Below are positions 42,955 to 52,306 of a stretch of DNA of 64,000 bases, piece after piece. The stretch covers positions 4,369,001-4,433,000 of the forward strand of contig NZ_VIWT01000001.1 of assembly GCF_007829815.1 (NCBI RefSeq), written 5' to 3'. The notes beneath the pieces are model-generated. The model was not told the DNA's origin, searched no databases, and saw only the letters and a program-made list of their open reading frames with translations. Origin of the DNA: Kitasatospora viridis (GTDB lineage Bacteria; Actinomycetota; Actinomycetes; Streptomycetales; Streptomycetaceae). The position numbers and the translations under genes are program-made. How positions within the stretch are numbered: position 1 is the first letter of the stretch; each line of letters starts with the position of its first letter.

Positions 42955-42984
42955 GACCATTCGGAGGCCGGCTCCCTCGCCGCG
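42937..42984 (+). promoter_or_regulatory. Leader stem of the leuA attenuation region
   Basis: CGCGGCGAGGG (42937-42947, inside the leader ORF) is an exact reverse complement of CCCTCGCCGCG (42974-42984). The 26-base loop holds the leader stop codon and a smaller GGAG/CTCC pairing. A ribosome paused on the leucine codons (42919-42930) would stop short of the left arm; one that reads to the stop would cover it. No T tract follows, so control is not by a standard intrinsic terminator. Confidence 0.6.
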
Positions 42985-43094
42985 GGGACCTTGCTGTGCG
43001 CATCTCAGCGACGTGCTGCGCTCGCACCAGTCGGCCCGTCGGGTGACTTCCCCCCGACCAGCCCGCATCCGAAGAGAAGCCGAGAGACTCACCC

Positions 43095-44876
43095 ATGACT
43101 CAGCAGTCCTCCGTGGCCCGTGCCTTCATCGAGCGGCCGACCCCGATCACCGCGGACTCCGTGCGGCAGCAGCCGTCCGGCATGCCGTTCCAGCGCTACG
43201 TGCCGTTCGGCAGCGTGGACCTGCCGGACCGCACCTGGCCGGGCAAGGTGATCACCAAGGCGCCGCGCTGGCTGTCCACCGACCTGCGGGACGGGAACCA
43301 GGCGCTGATCGACCCGATGTCGCCGGCCCGCAAGCGCAAGATGTTCGACCTGCTGGTGAAGCTGGGCTACAAGGAGATCGAGGTCGGCTTCCCGTCCTCC
43401 GGGGCCACCGACTACGAGTTCGTCCGCTCGCTGATCGAGCAGGACGCGATCCCCGAGGACGTCACCATCTCGGTGCTGACCCAGGCCCGTGAGGACCTGA
43501 TCGAGAAGACCGTGGAGTCGCTGGTCGGGGCGCCGAGGGCGACCGTGCACCTGTACAACGCGACCTCGCCGCTGTTCCGCCGGGTGGTCTTCCGGGGCAG
43601 CAAGGAGGACATCAAGGCGATCGCGGTGGACGGCACCCGGCTGGTCATGGAGTACGCCGAGAAGCTGCTGGGGGAGGAGACGGTCTTCGGCTACCAGTAC
43701 TCGCCGGAGATCTTCATCGACACCGAGCTGGACTTCGCGCTGGAGGTCTGCGAGGGCGTGATGGACGTCTGGCAGCCCGGCGAGGGCCGCGAGATCATCC
43801 TGAACCTGCCCACCACGGTGGAGCGCTGCACGCCGAACGTGTACGCGGACATGATCGAGTGGATGAGCCGCAACCTGTCGCGCCGTCAGTTCGTCGCGCT
43901 GTCCACCCACCCGCACAACGACCGGGGCACCGGGGTGGCCTCGGCCGAGCTGGCCGTGATGGCCGGTGCGGACCGGGTCGAGGGCTGCCTGTTCGGCCAG
44001 GGCGAGCGGACCGGCAACCTGGACCTGGTGAACGTCGGCATGAACCTGTTCTCGCAGGGCGTGGACCCGATGATCGACTTCTCCGACATCGACGAGATCC
44101 GCCGCACCTACGAGTACTGCAACCAGATGAACGTGCCGGAGCGCCACCCTTACGCGGGCGACCTGGTCTTCACCTCCTTCTCCGGCTCGCACCAGGACGC
44201 GATCAAGAAGGGCTTCGACGCCCTGGAGGCGGACGCGGCGGCGGCCGGCGTGCCGGTCGGCGAGTACACCTGGGGCGTGCCCTACCTGCCGATCGACCCG
44301 AAGGACGTGGGCCGCAGCTACGAGGCGGTCATCCGGGTCAACTCGCAGTCCGGCAAGGGCGGCATCGCCTACGTGCTGAAGAACGACCACAAGCTGGACC
44401 TGCCGCGCCGGATGCAGATCGAGTTCTCCCGGATCATCCAGGCCAAGACCGACGCCGAGGGCGGCGAGGTCACCCCGGCCGACATCTGGGCGGTCTTCCA
44501 GGACGAGTACCTGCCCACCCCGGAGAACCCGTGGGGCCGGCTGGCGCTGCGCGAGCAGCAGGCGCTGACCACCGACGAGGGCCGGGACGCGCTGACCGTC
44601 GCCGTCGTGGTGGACGGCGCCGAGACCGAGCTGACCGGTAGCGGCAACGGCCCGGTCTCCGCCTTCACCGACGCGCTGGCCCGGATCGGCGTGGACGTAC
44701 GGGTGCTGGACTACGCCGAGCACGCGCTGAGCGAGGGCGGCGACGCGCTGGCCGCCGCCTACGTCGAGTGCGCGGTGGACGGTCAGGTCCGCTGGGGCGT
44801 CGGCATCGACGGCAACACCGTGCGCGCCTCGCTGAAGGCGATCATCAGCGCGGTCAACCGGAGCGCGCGCGGCTGA
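43095..44876 (+). CDS. leuA: 2-isopropylmalate synthase
   Basis: 593 residues. The acetyl-CoA condensing core starts with WLSTDLRDGNQALIDPM (R65, D66 metal-binding). HPHNDRGTGVA supplies the metal-binding histidines and QGERTGNLDLVNVGMNLFSQG is conserved. The C-terminal LeuA regulatory domain (~450-593) binds leucine for feedback inhibition. It catalyses the first committed step of leucine synthesis from 2-oxoisovalerate and acetyl-CoA. The long form with an N-terminal extension is the actinobacterial type. Control is at two levels: the leader upstream and allosteric inhibition. A strong terminator follows. Confidence 0.97.
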   Translation: MTQQSSVARAFIERPTPITADSVRQQPSGMPFQRYVPFGSVDLPDRTWPGKVITKAPRWLSTDLRDGNQALIDPMSPARKRKMFDLLVKLGYKEIEVGFPSSGATDYEFVRSLIEQDAIPEDVTISVLTQAREDLIEKTVESLVGAPRATVHLYNATSPLFRRVVFRGSKEDIKAIAVDGTRLVMEYAEKLLGEETVFGYQYSPEIFIDTELDFALEVCEGVMDVWQPGEGREIILNLPTTVERCTPNVYADMIEWMSRNLSRRQFVALSTHPHNDRGTGVASAELAVMAGADRVEGCLFGQGERTGNLDLVNVGMNLFSQGVDPMIDFSDIDEIRRTYEYCNQMNVPERHPYAGDLVFTSFSGSHQDAIKKGFDALEADAAAAGVPVGEYTWGVPYLPIDPKDVGRSYEAVIRVNSQSGKGGIAYVLKNDHKLDLPRRMQIEFSRIIQAKTDAEGGEVTPADIWAVFQDEYLPTPENPWGRLALREQQALTTDEGRDALTVAVVVDGAETELTGSGNGPVSAFTDALARIGVDVRVLDYAEHALSEGGDALAAAYVECAVDGQVRWGVGIDGNTVRASLKAIISAVNRSARG

Positions 44877-44894
44877 TCCTTCCGAGGGATGCCG

Positions 44895-44930
44895 ATGTGG
44901 CCCGGGATGTGTCCTGGGCCACATTTTTTT
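44895..44930 (+). terminator. Intrinsic terminator of leuA
   Basis: ATGTGGCCC-G-GGA (44895-44907) pairs with TCC-T-GGGCCACAT (44912-44924), with one G-T pair and loop TGTG. The stem ends in a run of seven T (44924-44930). A textbook factor-independent terminator 18 bp after leuA. Confidence 0.92.
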
Positions 44931-45083
44931 GCTTTGGCACTCGTTCGGGGTGCTGACACCCGCAGGCAACCGTGGCACCATCGGTGGACCGGAAGCGGGG
45001 GTCGGTGGGACGGCGCCCGACCCGGGTCGCGAGACCTGCTCGTCGTCGTGCAGGCCGCCTGCCAAGTCTGGGGAGTTGGCGCC

Positions 45084-45752
45084 GTGACACGGTTGTGGGG
45101 TGTTCGCCCGAAGTGGCGGACGGATGTGCTCGGTGACTTCTTCTGCCCGGGCTGCGGCGGAGACCGCAACTACCGTCGGCAACACGGTCGGCGGTGGCTG
45201 CGGTTGCTCGACCTGCCGCTGCTCCCGCTGAGCGGGGTGCTGACCAGCGTGCAGTGCACCAACTGCCGTGGCCGGTACGGACTCGAGAGCCTGGAGCAGC
45301 CCACCAGCGTGCGGCTGACCGGGATGCTGCGGGACGCCCAGTACAGCATCGCGCTGGCCCTGCTGGCGGCCGGCGGAGCGGGCTCGGCCGCGGCCCGCGC
45401 CGAGGCCTGCGAGCTGGTCCGGGCGGCCGGCTTCGAGGACTGCGGCGAGATGCAGGTGCTGGCCGCGCTGGCCGCCCTCTCCGGCTACGGGGAGGAGGGC
45501 GAGGAGCCCGCGGACTCCGGTCCCGGCGCCGGCCTGATGGTCGAACTGCACGCCGCGCTGGAGCCGTTGGCCCCGCACCTGGCCCAGCAGGGCCGCGAGC
45601 GGCTGCTGCTTCAGGGCGCCCGGATCGCGTTGGCCGACGGCCGCTACCAGCCGGCCGAGCGGACCGCGCTGGCCGCCGTGGGCAGTTGCCTGCGGCTGCC
45701 CGAGGACGTGGTGACCGGGCTGCTGGAGGCGGCCACCCGGACCTCGCACTAG
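45084..45752 (+). CDS. Zinc-ribbon protein with TerB-like C-terminal domain
   Basis: 222 residues from GTG 45084 (GGGAG 7 bp upstream). The N-terminal zinc ribbon uses CPGCGG (residues ~17-22) and CTNCRGRY (~58-65) separated by a basic and leucine-rich stretch. The C-terminal ~150 residues are helical (LRDAQYSIALALLAAGG...ALADGRYQPAERTALAAVGSCLRLPEDVVTGLLEAA), with the ADGRYQPAE / LRLPEDVV pattern of TerB-like domains. TerB is linked to tellurite resistance and stress, but this fused form has no assigned role. It is preceded by a GC-poor terminator region. The stop codon begins a TAGGGC-GT-GCCCTA palindrome (45750-45763). Confidence 0.78.
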   Translation: MTRLWGVRPKWRTDVLGDFFCPGCGGDRNYRRQHGRRWLRLLDLPLLPLSGVLTSVQCTNCRGRYGLESLEQPTSVRLTGMLRDAQYSIALALLAAGGAGSAAARAEACELVRAAGFEDCGEMQVLAALAALSGYGEEGEEPADSGPGAGLMVELHAALEPLAPHLAQQGRERLLLQGARIALADGRYQPAERTALAAVGSCLRLPEDVVTGLLEAATRTSH

Positions 45753-45949
45753 GGCGTGCCCTAAGCCCTCCCCGCCGGACCTTTCCTCCGGCACCAGACC
45801 CTCCCCTCCGCCGGGCCCGCGGGTCCTCCCCCCGCCCCGGGCCCGGCACCGCGACCCGCGCCGGCACCCCCCGTCACGCCCGGCGCGGGTCCCGGCCGTG
45901 CGCGCGCCCGGCGGTCCGGGCGCCGGGCCGGGTGGGGGAGAATGGGCGC

Positions 45950-46696
45950 ATGAGTCTGATCCGTGACGACGGCGTCGTGCTGCGCGCCCAGAAGCTCGGC
46001 GAGGCCGATCGGATCATCACCCTGCTCACCCGCCAGCACGGCAGGGTCCGCGCGGTGGCCCGCGGGGTGCGCAAGACCAAGTCCAAGTTCGGCGCCCGGC
46101 TGGAGCCGTTCTCCCACGTGGACGTGCAGTTCTTCAGCCGGGGCAGCGAACTGGTCGGCCGCTCGCTGCCGCTGTGCACCCAGGTGGAGACCATCGCGCC
46201 CTACGGCGGCGGGATCGTCGGCGACTACGGGCGCTACACCGCCGGCACCGCGATGCTGGAGACGGCGGAACGTTTCGCCGAGAACGAGGGCGAACCCGCC
46301 GTCCAGCAGTACCTGTTGCTGGTCGGCGCGCTGCGCACGCTGGCCGCCGGCACCCACCAGTCGCACCTGGTGCTGGACGCCTTCCTGCTCCGCTCACTCG
46401 CGGTCAACGGGTACGGCGCGAGCTTCACCGACTGCGCCAAGTGCGGCCTGGAGGGGCCGAACCGTTTCTTCTCGCTGCAGGCCGGGGGCGTGCTCTGCGC
46501 GGACTGCCGGGTGCCGGGTTGTGCCGTACCCTCCCCTGAGACACTGGTTCTGCTCGGCGCCCTGCTGTCCGGAGACTGGCACACCGCGGACGCCTGCGAA
46601 CCCCGGTACTGGCGGGAGGGCAGCGGATTGGTCGCCGCCTACCTCCAATGGCACCTTGAGCGGGGCATCCGCTCGATGAGATACGTGGAGAAGTGA
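45950..46696 (+). CDS. recO: DNA repair protein RecO
   Basis: 248 residues from ATG 45950. An OB-fold N-terminus (MSLIRDDGVVLRAQKLGEADRIITLLTRQHGRVRAVARGVRKTKSKFGARLEPF), a helical middle, and a four-cysteine zinc motif, CAKCG (near residue 160) and CADC (near 183). RecO, with RecR, loads RecA onto SSB-coated gaps in the RecFOR pathway. It is translationally linked to uppS. The 197 bp upstream are very GC-rich with no ORF, apart from the palindrome at the preceding stop codon. Confidence 0.93.
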   Translation: MSLIRDDGVVLRAQKLGEADRIITLLTRQHGRVRAVARGVRKTKSKFGARLEPFSHVDVQFFSRGSELVGRSLPLCTQVETIAPYGGGIVGDYGRYTAGTAMLETAERFAENEGEPAVQQYLLLVGALRTLAAGTHQSHLVLDAFLLRSLAVNGYGASFTDCAKCGLEGPNRFFSLQAGGVLCADCRVPGCAVPSPETLVLLGALLSGDWHTADACEPRYWREGSGLVAAYLQWHLERGIRSMRYVEK

Positions 46697-46698
46697 GC

Positions 46699-47514
46699 AT
46701 GGCACGGCTGTTCGGCGCCCCCAGCAAGCGCGATTACCTCGTGCCGGACCCGCACCCGAGCGGTGCCCGGCCGCCGAAGATCCCGGGCGAGCTGGTCCCC
46801 GAGCACGTCGCCATCGTGATGGACGGCAACGGCCGCTGGGCCAAGGAACGCGGCCTGCCGCGCACCGAGGGCCACAAGGTCGGCGAGAGCGTGGTGCTCG
46901 ACGTGATGAAGGGCGCCATCGAGCTGGGCGTCAAGAACATCTCGCTCTACGCCTTCTCCACCGAGAACTGGAAGCGCTCCCCGGACGAGGTGAAGTTCCT
47001 GATGAACTTCAACCGGGACGTGATCCGCCGCCGCCGCGACGAGCTGGGCGCGATGGGCGTGCGGATCCGCTGGGCCGGCCGGATGCCCAAGCTGTGGAAG
47101 AGCGTGGTCCAGGAGCTCAAGGTCGCCGAGGAGCAGACCAAGGACAACGACCTGGTCACCCTCTACATGTGCGTCAACTACGGCGGCCGGGCCGAGGTGG
47201 CGGACGCCGCCGCGGCGATCGCCGCCGACGTGGCCGCGGGCAAGCTGGACCCGAAGAAGGTCAACGAGAAGACCCTGAGCAGGTACATGTACCACCCGGA
47301 CATGCCGGACGTGGACCTGTTCCTGCGCCCCAGCGGCGAGCAGCGCACCTCCAACTTCTGGCTCTGGCAGTCCGCCTACGCCGAGTTCGTGTTCCAGGAC
47401 GTGCTCTGGCCGGACTTCGACCGCCGCGACCTGTGGCGGGCCTGCGAGCAGTACGCGATGCGCGACCGGCGGTTCGGCGGCGCGCTGCCGAACGAGGTGC
47501 CGGCCCAGCGCTGA
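46699..47514 (+). CDS. uppS: Isoprenyl (undecaprenyl/decaprenyl) diphosphate synthase
   Basis: 271 residues from ATG 46699, preferred because GGAG lies 8 bp upstream; a GTG at 46693 overlapping recO's stop would add two residues. IVMDGNGRWA carries the catalytic Asp (about residue 42). LYAFSTENWKRSPDEV and the C-terminal DLFLRPSGEQRTSNFWLWQSAYAEF are diagnostic of cis-prenyl transferases. The product is the lipid carrier for peptidoglycan and wall glycopolymers, made at the membrane face. Chain length cannot be told from sequence by eye. The recO-uppS pair is conserved in streptomycetes. Confidence 0.95.
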   Translation: MARLFGAPSKRDYLVPDPHPSGARPPKIPGELVPEHVAIVMDGNGRWAKERGLPRTEGHKVGESVVLDVMKGAIELGVKNISLYAFSTENWKRSPDEVKFLMNFNRDVIRRRRDELGAMGVRIRWAGRMPKLWKSVVQELKVAEEQTKDNDLVTLYMCVNYGGRAEVADAAAAIAADVAAGKLDPKKVNEKTLSRYMYHPDMPDVDLFLRPSGEQRTSNFWLWQSAYAEFVFQDVLWPDFDRRDLWRACEQYAMRDRRFGGALPNEVPAQR

Positions 47515-47519
47515 GCCGG

Positions 47520-47575
47520 CAGTACGACGAGCGGCCCGGAACCCTTCGCGGGGTTCCGGGCCGCTCGTCGTACTG
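47520..47575. terminator. Perfect 25-bp hairpin between uppS and zur
   Basis: Arms 47520-47544 and 47551-47575 are exact reverse complements (core GCGGCCCGGAACCC / GGGTTCCGGGCCGC) around loop TTCGCG. It sits 6 bp after uppS and 16 bp before the stop of convergent zur, so it serves both genes. Confidence 0.85.
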
Positions 47576-47590
47576 TCAGCTGAGGCGGCG

Positions 47591-48013
47591 TCAGGCCTTC
47601 GCCTGCTTGGCCGCGCACTCGGCGCAGGTGCCGAAGATCTCCAGGGTGTGCGCGATGTCGCTGAACCCGTGCTCGGCGGCGACCGCGCTGGCCCACCGCT
47701 CGACCGCCGGGCCCTCGACCTCCACCGTGCTGCCGCAGTGCCGGCAGACCAGGTGGTGGTGGTGCCCGCTGCTGCACCGGCGGTAGACCGCCTCGCCGTC
47801 GGCCGTGCGCAGCACGTCCACCTCGCCGGCGTCGGCCAGCGACTGCAGGGTGCGGTAGACGGTGGTCAGGCCGACCGCGTCGCCGCGGTGCTTGAGCAGA
47901 TCGTGCAGTTCCTGCGCGCTGCGGAAGTCCTCCAACTCGTCCAGCGCGGCGGAGACCGCGGCGCGCTGCCGAGTCGAGCGGGCGCGAGGCGTCGACGGGC
48001 CTGCGGTGGTCAC
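47591..48013 (-). CDS. zur: Zinc-responsive Fur-family repressor Zur
   Basis: 140 residues, GTG start with AGGAGGAG upstream. Winged helix (TRQRAAVSAALDELEDFRSAQELHDLLKHRGDAVGLTTVYRTLQSLADAGEVDVLR), then metal-binding GHHHHLVCRHCG and the structural CAEC pair near the end. Fur family members sense Fe, Zn, Mn or Ni; adjacency to znuB-znuC-znuA and Zur boxes upstream of znuA identify this one as Zur. It is 35 bp downstream of znuB on the same strand, so part of its transcript may be under its own control. Confidence 0.92.
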   Translation of the reverse strand: MTTAGPSTPRARSTRQRAAVSAALDELEDFRSAQELHDLLKHRGDAVGLTTVYRTLQSLADAGEVDVLRTADGEAVYRRCSSGHHHHLVCRHCGSTVEVEGPAVERWASAVAAEHGFSDIAHTLEIFGTCAECAAKQAKA

Positions 48014-48048
48014 CGGTGCTCCTCCTGGGCTTCGGGGCGGGTCACACC

Positions 48049-48939
48049 TCATTGTGCCAGCCCCGCACCGGCCGCCGGTTGCTCCGCGGCGGCCGGTCGC
48101 GACGGCCCGTCGCTGCGGTGCCGGCGCCGGGCCAGCGGCGCGGCCAGCACGCTGAAGACCGCGAAGCAGGCGATGGCGAGCAGCACGATGGCCGAACCGG
48201 GCGGCACGTCGGCCTGGTAGGAGGTGACCACACCGCCGAGCGAGACCAGTACTCCGATCACGATGGACAGCGCCTGGGTGGCCCGGAAGGACCGGGTGAG
48301 CAGCTGCGCCGCCACCACCGGCACCACCATCATCGCGCTGACCAGCAGCAGCCCGACCACCCGCATCGCGACCGTCACGGTGACCGCGGCCATCACCGCG
48401 ATCAGCAGGTTGAGCAGCCGCACCGGCACCCCGGTCACCTTGGCGAACTCCTCGTCCTGGCAGACCGCGAAGAGCTGGCGGCGCAGGCCCAGGCTGACCG
48501 CGATGACCACGGTGCCGAGCGCCGCGATGGTGATCAGGTCGCCGTTGTCCACGGCCAGGATCGAGCCCCACAGGTAGCTGTCCAGGCTGCCGCCGGTGCC
48601 GCTGGCGGCCGGCGACTTGCTGATCAGCAGCCGCCCGCAGGCCATGCCGCCGTAGAAGAGCATGGCCAGCGCGATGTCCCCGCGCTGGTTGCCCCGGGAG
48701 CGGACCAGCTCCATGATCACCGCGGCCACGGTGCAGACCAGCACCGCCATCCAGACCGGGTCGGTCTGGAAGAGCAGCCCGAGGCCGACGCCGGTGAGCG
48801 CCACGTGGCCGATGCCGTCGCCCATCAGCGCCTGCCGCCGCTGCACCAGGTAGATGCCGACGGCGGGTGCGGTGATGCCCACCAGCAGCGCGGCGAGCAG
48901 GGCCCGCTGCATGAAGTCGTAGGAGAGCAGGTCGGTCAT
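48049..48939 (-). CDS. znuB: Zinc ABC transporter permease ZnuB
   Basis: 296 residues, about eight transmembrane helices; the ABC-3 family signature region is YLVQRRQALMGDGIGHVALTGVGLGLL. Cytoplasmic and periplasmic loops are short; the tail after ~260 is Arg/His/Ala-rich. Its start overlaps the znuC stop by 4 bp (ATGA), so the two are translationally coupled. It forms the membrane channel for zinc handed over by ZnuA. Manganese permeases are close relatives; the Zur context favours zinc. Confidence 0.92.
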   Translation of the reverse strand: MTDLLSYDFMQRALLAALLVGITAPAVGIYLVQRRQALMGDGIGHVALTGVGLGLLFQTDPVWMAVLVCTVAAVIMELVRSRGNQRGDIALAMLFYGGMACGRLLISKSPAASGTGGSLDSYLWGSILAVDNGDLITIAALGTVVIAVSLGLRRQLFAVCQDEEFAKVTGVPVRLLNLLIAVMAAVTVTVAMRVVGLLLVSAMMVVPVVAAQLLTRSFRATQALSIVIGVLVSLGGVVTSYQADVPPGSAIVLLAIACFAVFSVLAAPLARRRHRSDGPSRPAAAEQPAAGAGLAQ

Positions 48940-49694
48940 GTCAGCAGTCCCTGGCGGGTCGCGGTGCGGTGGTGGTCCTGGTGGTCGTGGTGGTGCTCCT
49001 GGTGGTGGGCGGCGTCGGCCGGCGGGCCGTCCTGCACCACCCGGCCGTCGCGCAGCAGCACGGCGCGGTCGATCAGCGGTGCCAGCGGGCCGAGTTCGTG
49101 CAGCACCAGCAGCACCGCGCAGCCGCGGGCGACCTCGGTGCGCAGCGTGTCGGCGAGCACCTGCTGGCTGGCCAGGTCGACCCCGGCCATCGGCTCGTCC
49201 ATGATCAGCAGGTCCGGCGAGCCGGCCAGCGCGCGGGCGATCAGCACCCGCTGCTGCTGGCCGCCGGAGAGGTCGGCGACCCCGTCCCCGGCCCGCTCCA
49301 GCATGCCCACGGCGTCCAGCGCGGCGTCCACGGCGGCCCGGTCGGCGCGCCGCAGCGGCAGCATCCGGTGCCGGGACAGCCGCCCGGTGGCGACCACCTC
49401 GCGCACCGTGGCCGGCACGCCGCCGGCGGCGGTGGTGCGCTGCGGCACGTAGCCGATCCGGCGCCAGTCGCGGAACCGCCGGCCGGGCACCCCGAACAGC
49501 TCGCGGTCGCCGGCGGTGAGCGGCACGGTGCCGATCACCGTCTTGATCGTGGTGGACTTGCCGGAGCCGTTGCTGCCGAGCAGGGCCACCACCTCGCCGG
49601 CGCCGACGCTCAGGTCGAGCCCGTGCAGCACCGGGCGGCCGCCGAGCGCGGCCTGGGCGGCGGTCAGCCGGACGACGGGTATCGCGGAGTCCAT
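48936..49694 (-). CDS. znuC: Zinc ABC transporter ATPase ZnuC
   Basis: 252 residues. Walker A GSNGSGKST (40-48), Q-loop YVPQRTT, signature LSGGQQQRVLIA, Walker B LLIMDEPMAGVD and switch His in LLVLHELGP. The C-terminal tail is strikingly His-rich (AHHQEHHHDHQDHH, ~residues 228-241), likely a zinc-binding segment that may store zinc or inhibit transport at high zinc. Overlaps znuB and follows znuA by 14 bp. Confidence 0.94.
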   Translation of the reverse strand: MDSAIPVVRLTAAQAALGGRPVLHGLDLSVGAGEVVALLGSNGSGKSTTIKTVIGTVPLTAGDRELFGVPGRRFRDWRRIGYVPQRTTAAGGVPATVREVVATGRLSRHRMLPLRRADRAAVDAALDAVGMLERAGDGVADLSGGQQQRVLIARALAGSPDLLIMDEPMAGVDLASQQVLADTLRTEVARGCAVLLVLHELGPLAPLIDRAVLLRDGRVVQDGPPADAAHHQEHHHDHQDHHRTATRQGLLT

Positions 49695-49708
49695 GGGGTG
49701 ACGTCCTG

Positions 49709-50635
49709 TCAGCTCGCGCAGCCGAGAGCGGCCTGGAGGTTGCTCAGGTTCTGCTGCATGATCGTGAAGTAGGTGTCCTGGGAGCCGGCCTTGACGCCCT
49801 CCAGCGGGTCGAGCACGGCGGTCTTCAGGTTGAGGTCCTTGGCGACGCTGTCGGCGAGCTTCGGGCTGACCAGGGCCTCGAAGAAGATGGTGGTCACGCC
49901 GTTGTCCTTGGCGGCCTGCTGGATCTGGGCCAGCCGGGCCGGGGTGGGCTCGGACTCGGGGTCCACGCCGTTGATCGCGATCTGCTGCAGGCCGTAGTGG
50001 TCGGCCAGGTAGCCGAAGGCGGCGTGGCTGGTGACGAAGGCCTTGCGAGTGCAGCTCTTCAGGCCGCTCTGGAAGCTCTGGTCCAGGGTGGCGAGCTGGG
50101 CGACCAGCGCGTCGGTGTTCTTCTGGTAGTCGGCGGCGTGCGCCGGGTCGGCCTTGGCCAGCTCGGCGCCGACGCCCTTGGCGACGGTGGCGTACCGGGT
50201 GGGGTCGAGCCAGATGTGCGGGTCGGTGCCGCTCTCGGCGCCGCCCTCGTCGAGGTGGTGGTCGACCAGCGGGGAGAGCGCCGCGGCGTCGACCACGTAC
50301 TTGCTGCTGGACTGGGCGACCGCCTTGTCGACGGTGGGCTGCAGGCCCTTGAGGTAGACGACGGCGCCGGCGGTCTGCACGGTGGCGACCTGCTTGGCCG
50401 TCAGCTCCAGGTCGTGCGGCTCGACGCCGGCGGCCGTGAGATCGGTGACCTTGACGTGGTCCCCGCCGATCTGCTCGGCCAGGTACTGCAGCGGGTAGAA
50501 CGAGGCGACCACGTTGACCTTGCCGTCCGCGCTCTTCGCGCCCGTGCTGCCGCCGCACGCGCTGAGCGCGAGGCCGGCGGTCAGGGCGAGCGCGGTGAGG
50601 GCTATCGGGGTGGCACGGTTGCGGCGGATCATCAT
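49709..50635 (-). CDS. znuA: Zinc-binding lipoprotein ZnuA
   Basis: 308 residues from ATG 50635. Lipoprotein signal: N-terminal basic MMIRRNR, hydrophobic core, lipobox LSAC with Cys27. Metal ligands expected in the family are visible: VEPHDLEL, DPHIWLDP, SHAAFGYL and FEALVSPKLAD. Only a short His/Asp loop (DHHLDEGG) is present. It captures zinc outside the membrane for ZnuBC. The open frame reaches ATG 50650, but that codon overlaps a Zur box and lies upstream of the predicted transcription start; starting at 50635 makes the mRNA leaderless. Length is normal for cluster 9 binding proteins. Confidence 0.92.
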   Translation of the reverse strand: MMIRRNRATPIALTALALTAGLALSACGGSTGAKSADGKVNVVASFYPLQYLAEQIGGDHVKVTDLTAAGVEPHDLELTAKQVATVQTAGAVVYLKGLQPTVDKAVAQSSSKYVVDAAALSPLVDHHLDEGGAESGTDPHIWLDPTRYATVAKGVGAELAKADPAHAADYQKNTDALVAQLATLDQSFQSGLKSCTRKAFVTSHAAFGYLADHYGLQQIAINGVDPESEPTPARLAQIQQAAKDNGVTTIFFEALVSPKLADSVAKDLNLKTAVLDPLEGVKAGSQDTYFTIMQQNLSNLQAALGCAS

Positions 50636-50672
50636 GACAATCATTCTCATGTCAACTGGAAATGATTGTCAA
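50635..50672 (-). promoter_or_regulatory. znuA promoter with two Zur boxes
   Basis: Read on the - strand: TGACAATCATTTCCA (50671-50657) and TGAGAATGATTGTCA (50649-50635), both fitting the 7-1-7 Zur pattern TGAnAATnATTnTCA, 22 bp apart. A -35 TTGACA (50672-50667) and a -10 GAGAAT (50648-50643) with an 18-bp spacer are embedded in them, so bound Zur would block polymerase directly. The -10 ends 7 bp before the ATG at 50635. Confidence 0.85.
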
Positions 50673-50864
50673 CTCGCCTGATCTTCGTACGCATGCTATG
50701 ACGCACGGCGGTCGCGTGGTGACAGTGGGTGTCCGAGTTGCGTTATTCGATTTGAGCGCCCTACCCACCCGTTCGGTAACCTGAGGTATTCGGGTGCGCG
50801 CAACCAGCCGCGCCTTGACCGTGCCGTCGCACGCGAGTGCGGCGTCGTATTTGAAGAGAGCACT

Positions 50865-52247
<1,383 letters not shown>

Positions 52248-52262
52248 CGCACCGACAGACGT

Positions 52263-52300
52263 GCAACGGGCCCTTCCCCTACGGGGGAAGGGCCCGTTGC
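52263..52300 (+). terminator. Hairpin terminator of glyS
   Basis: GCAACGGGCCCTTCCCC (52263-52279) pairs perfectly with GGGGAAGGGCCCGTTGC (52284-52300), loop TACG. It lies 16 bp after glyS and 7 bp before the convergent NADAR stop codon. Confidence 0.85.
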
Positions 52301-52306
52301 CGTCGG

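Noticed and set aside
44938..44970. CIRCE-like half site TTGGCACTC with GGTGCTGA after it, upstream of the TerB-like gene
   Set aside because: The spacing is not nine bases and the right half is poor; unlike the true CIRCE at 26216.
50673..50864. Possible glycine riboswitch or T-box before glyS
   Set aside because: No conserved riboswitch core or T-box sequence visible; region looks like an ordinary promoter.
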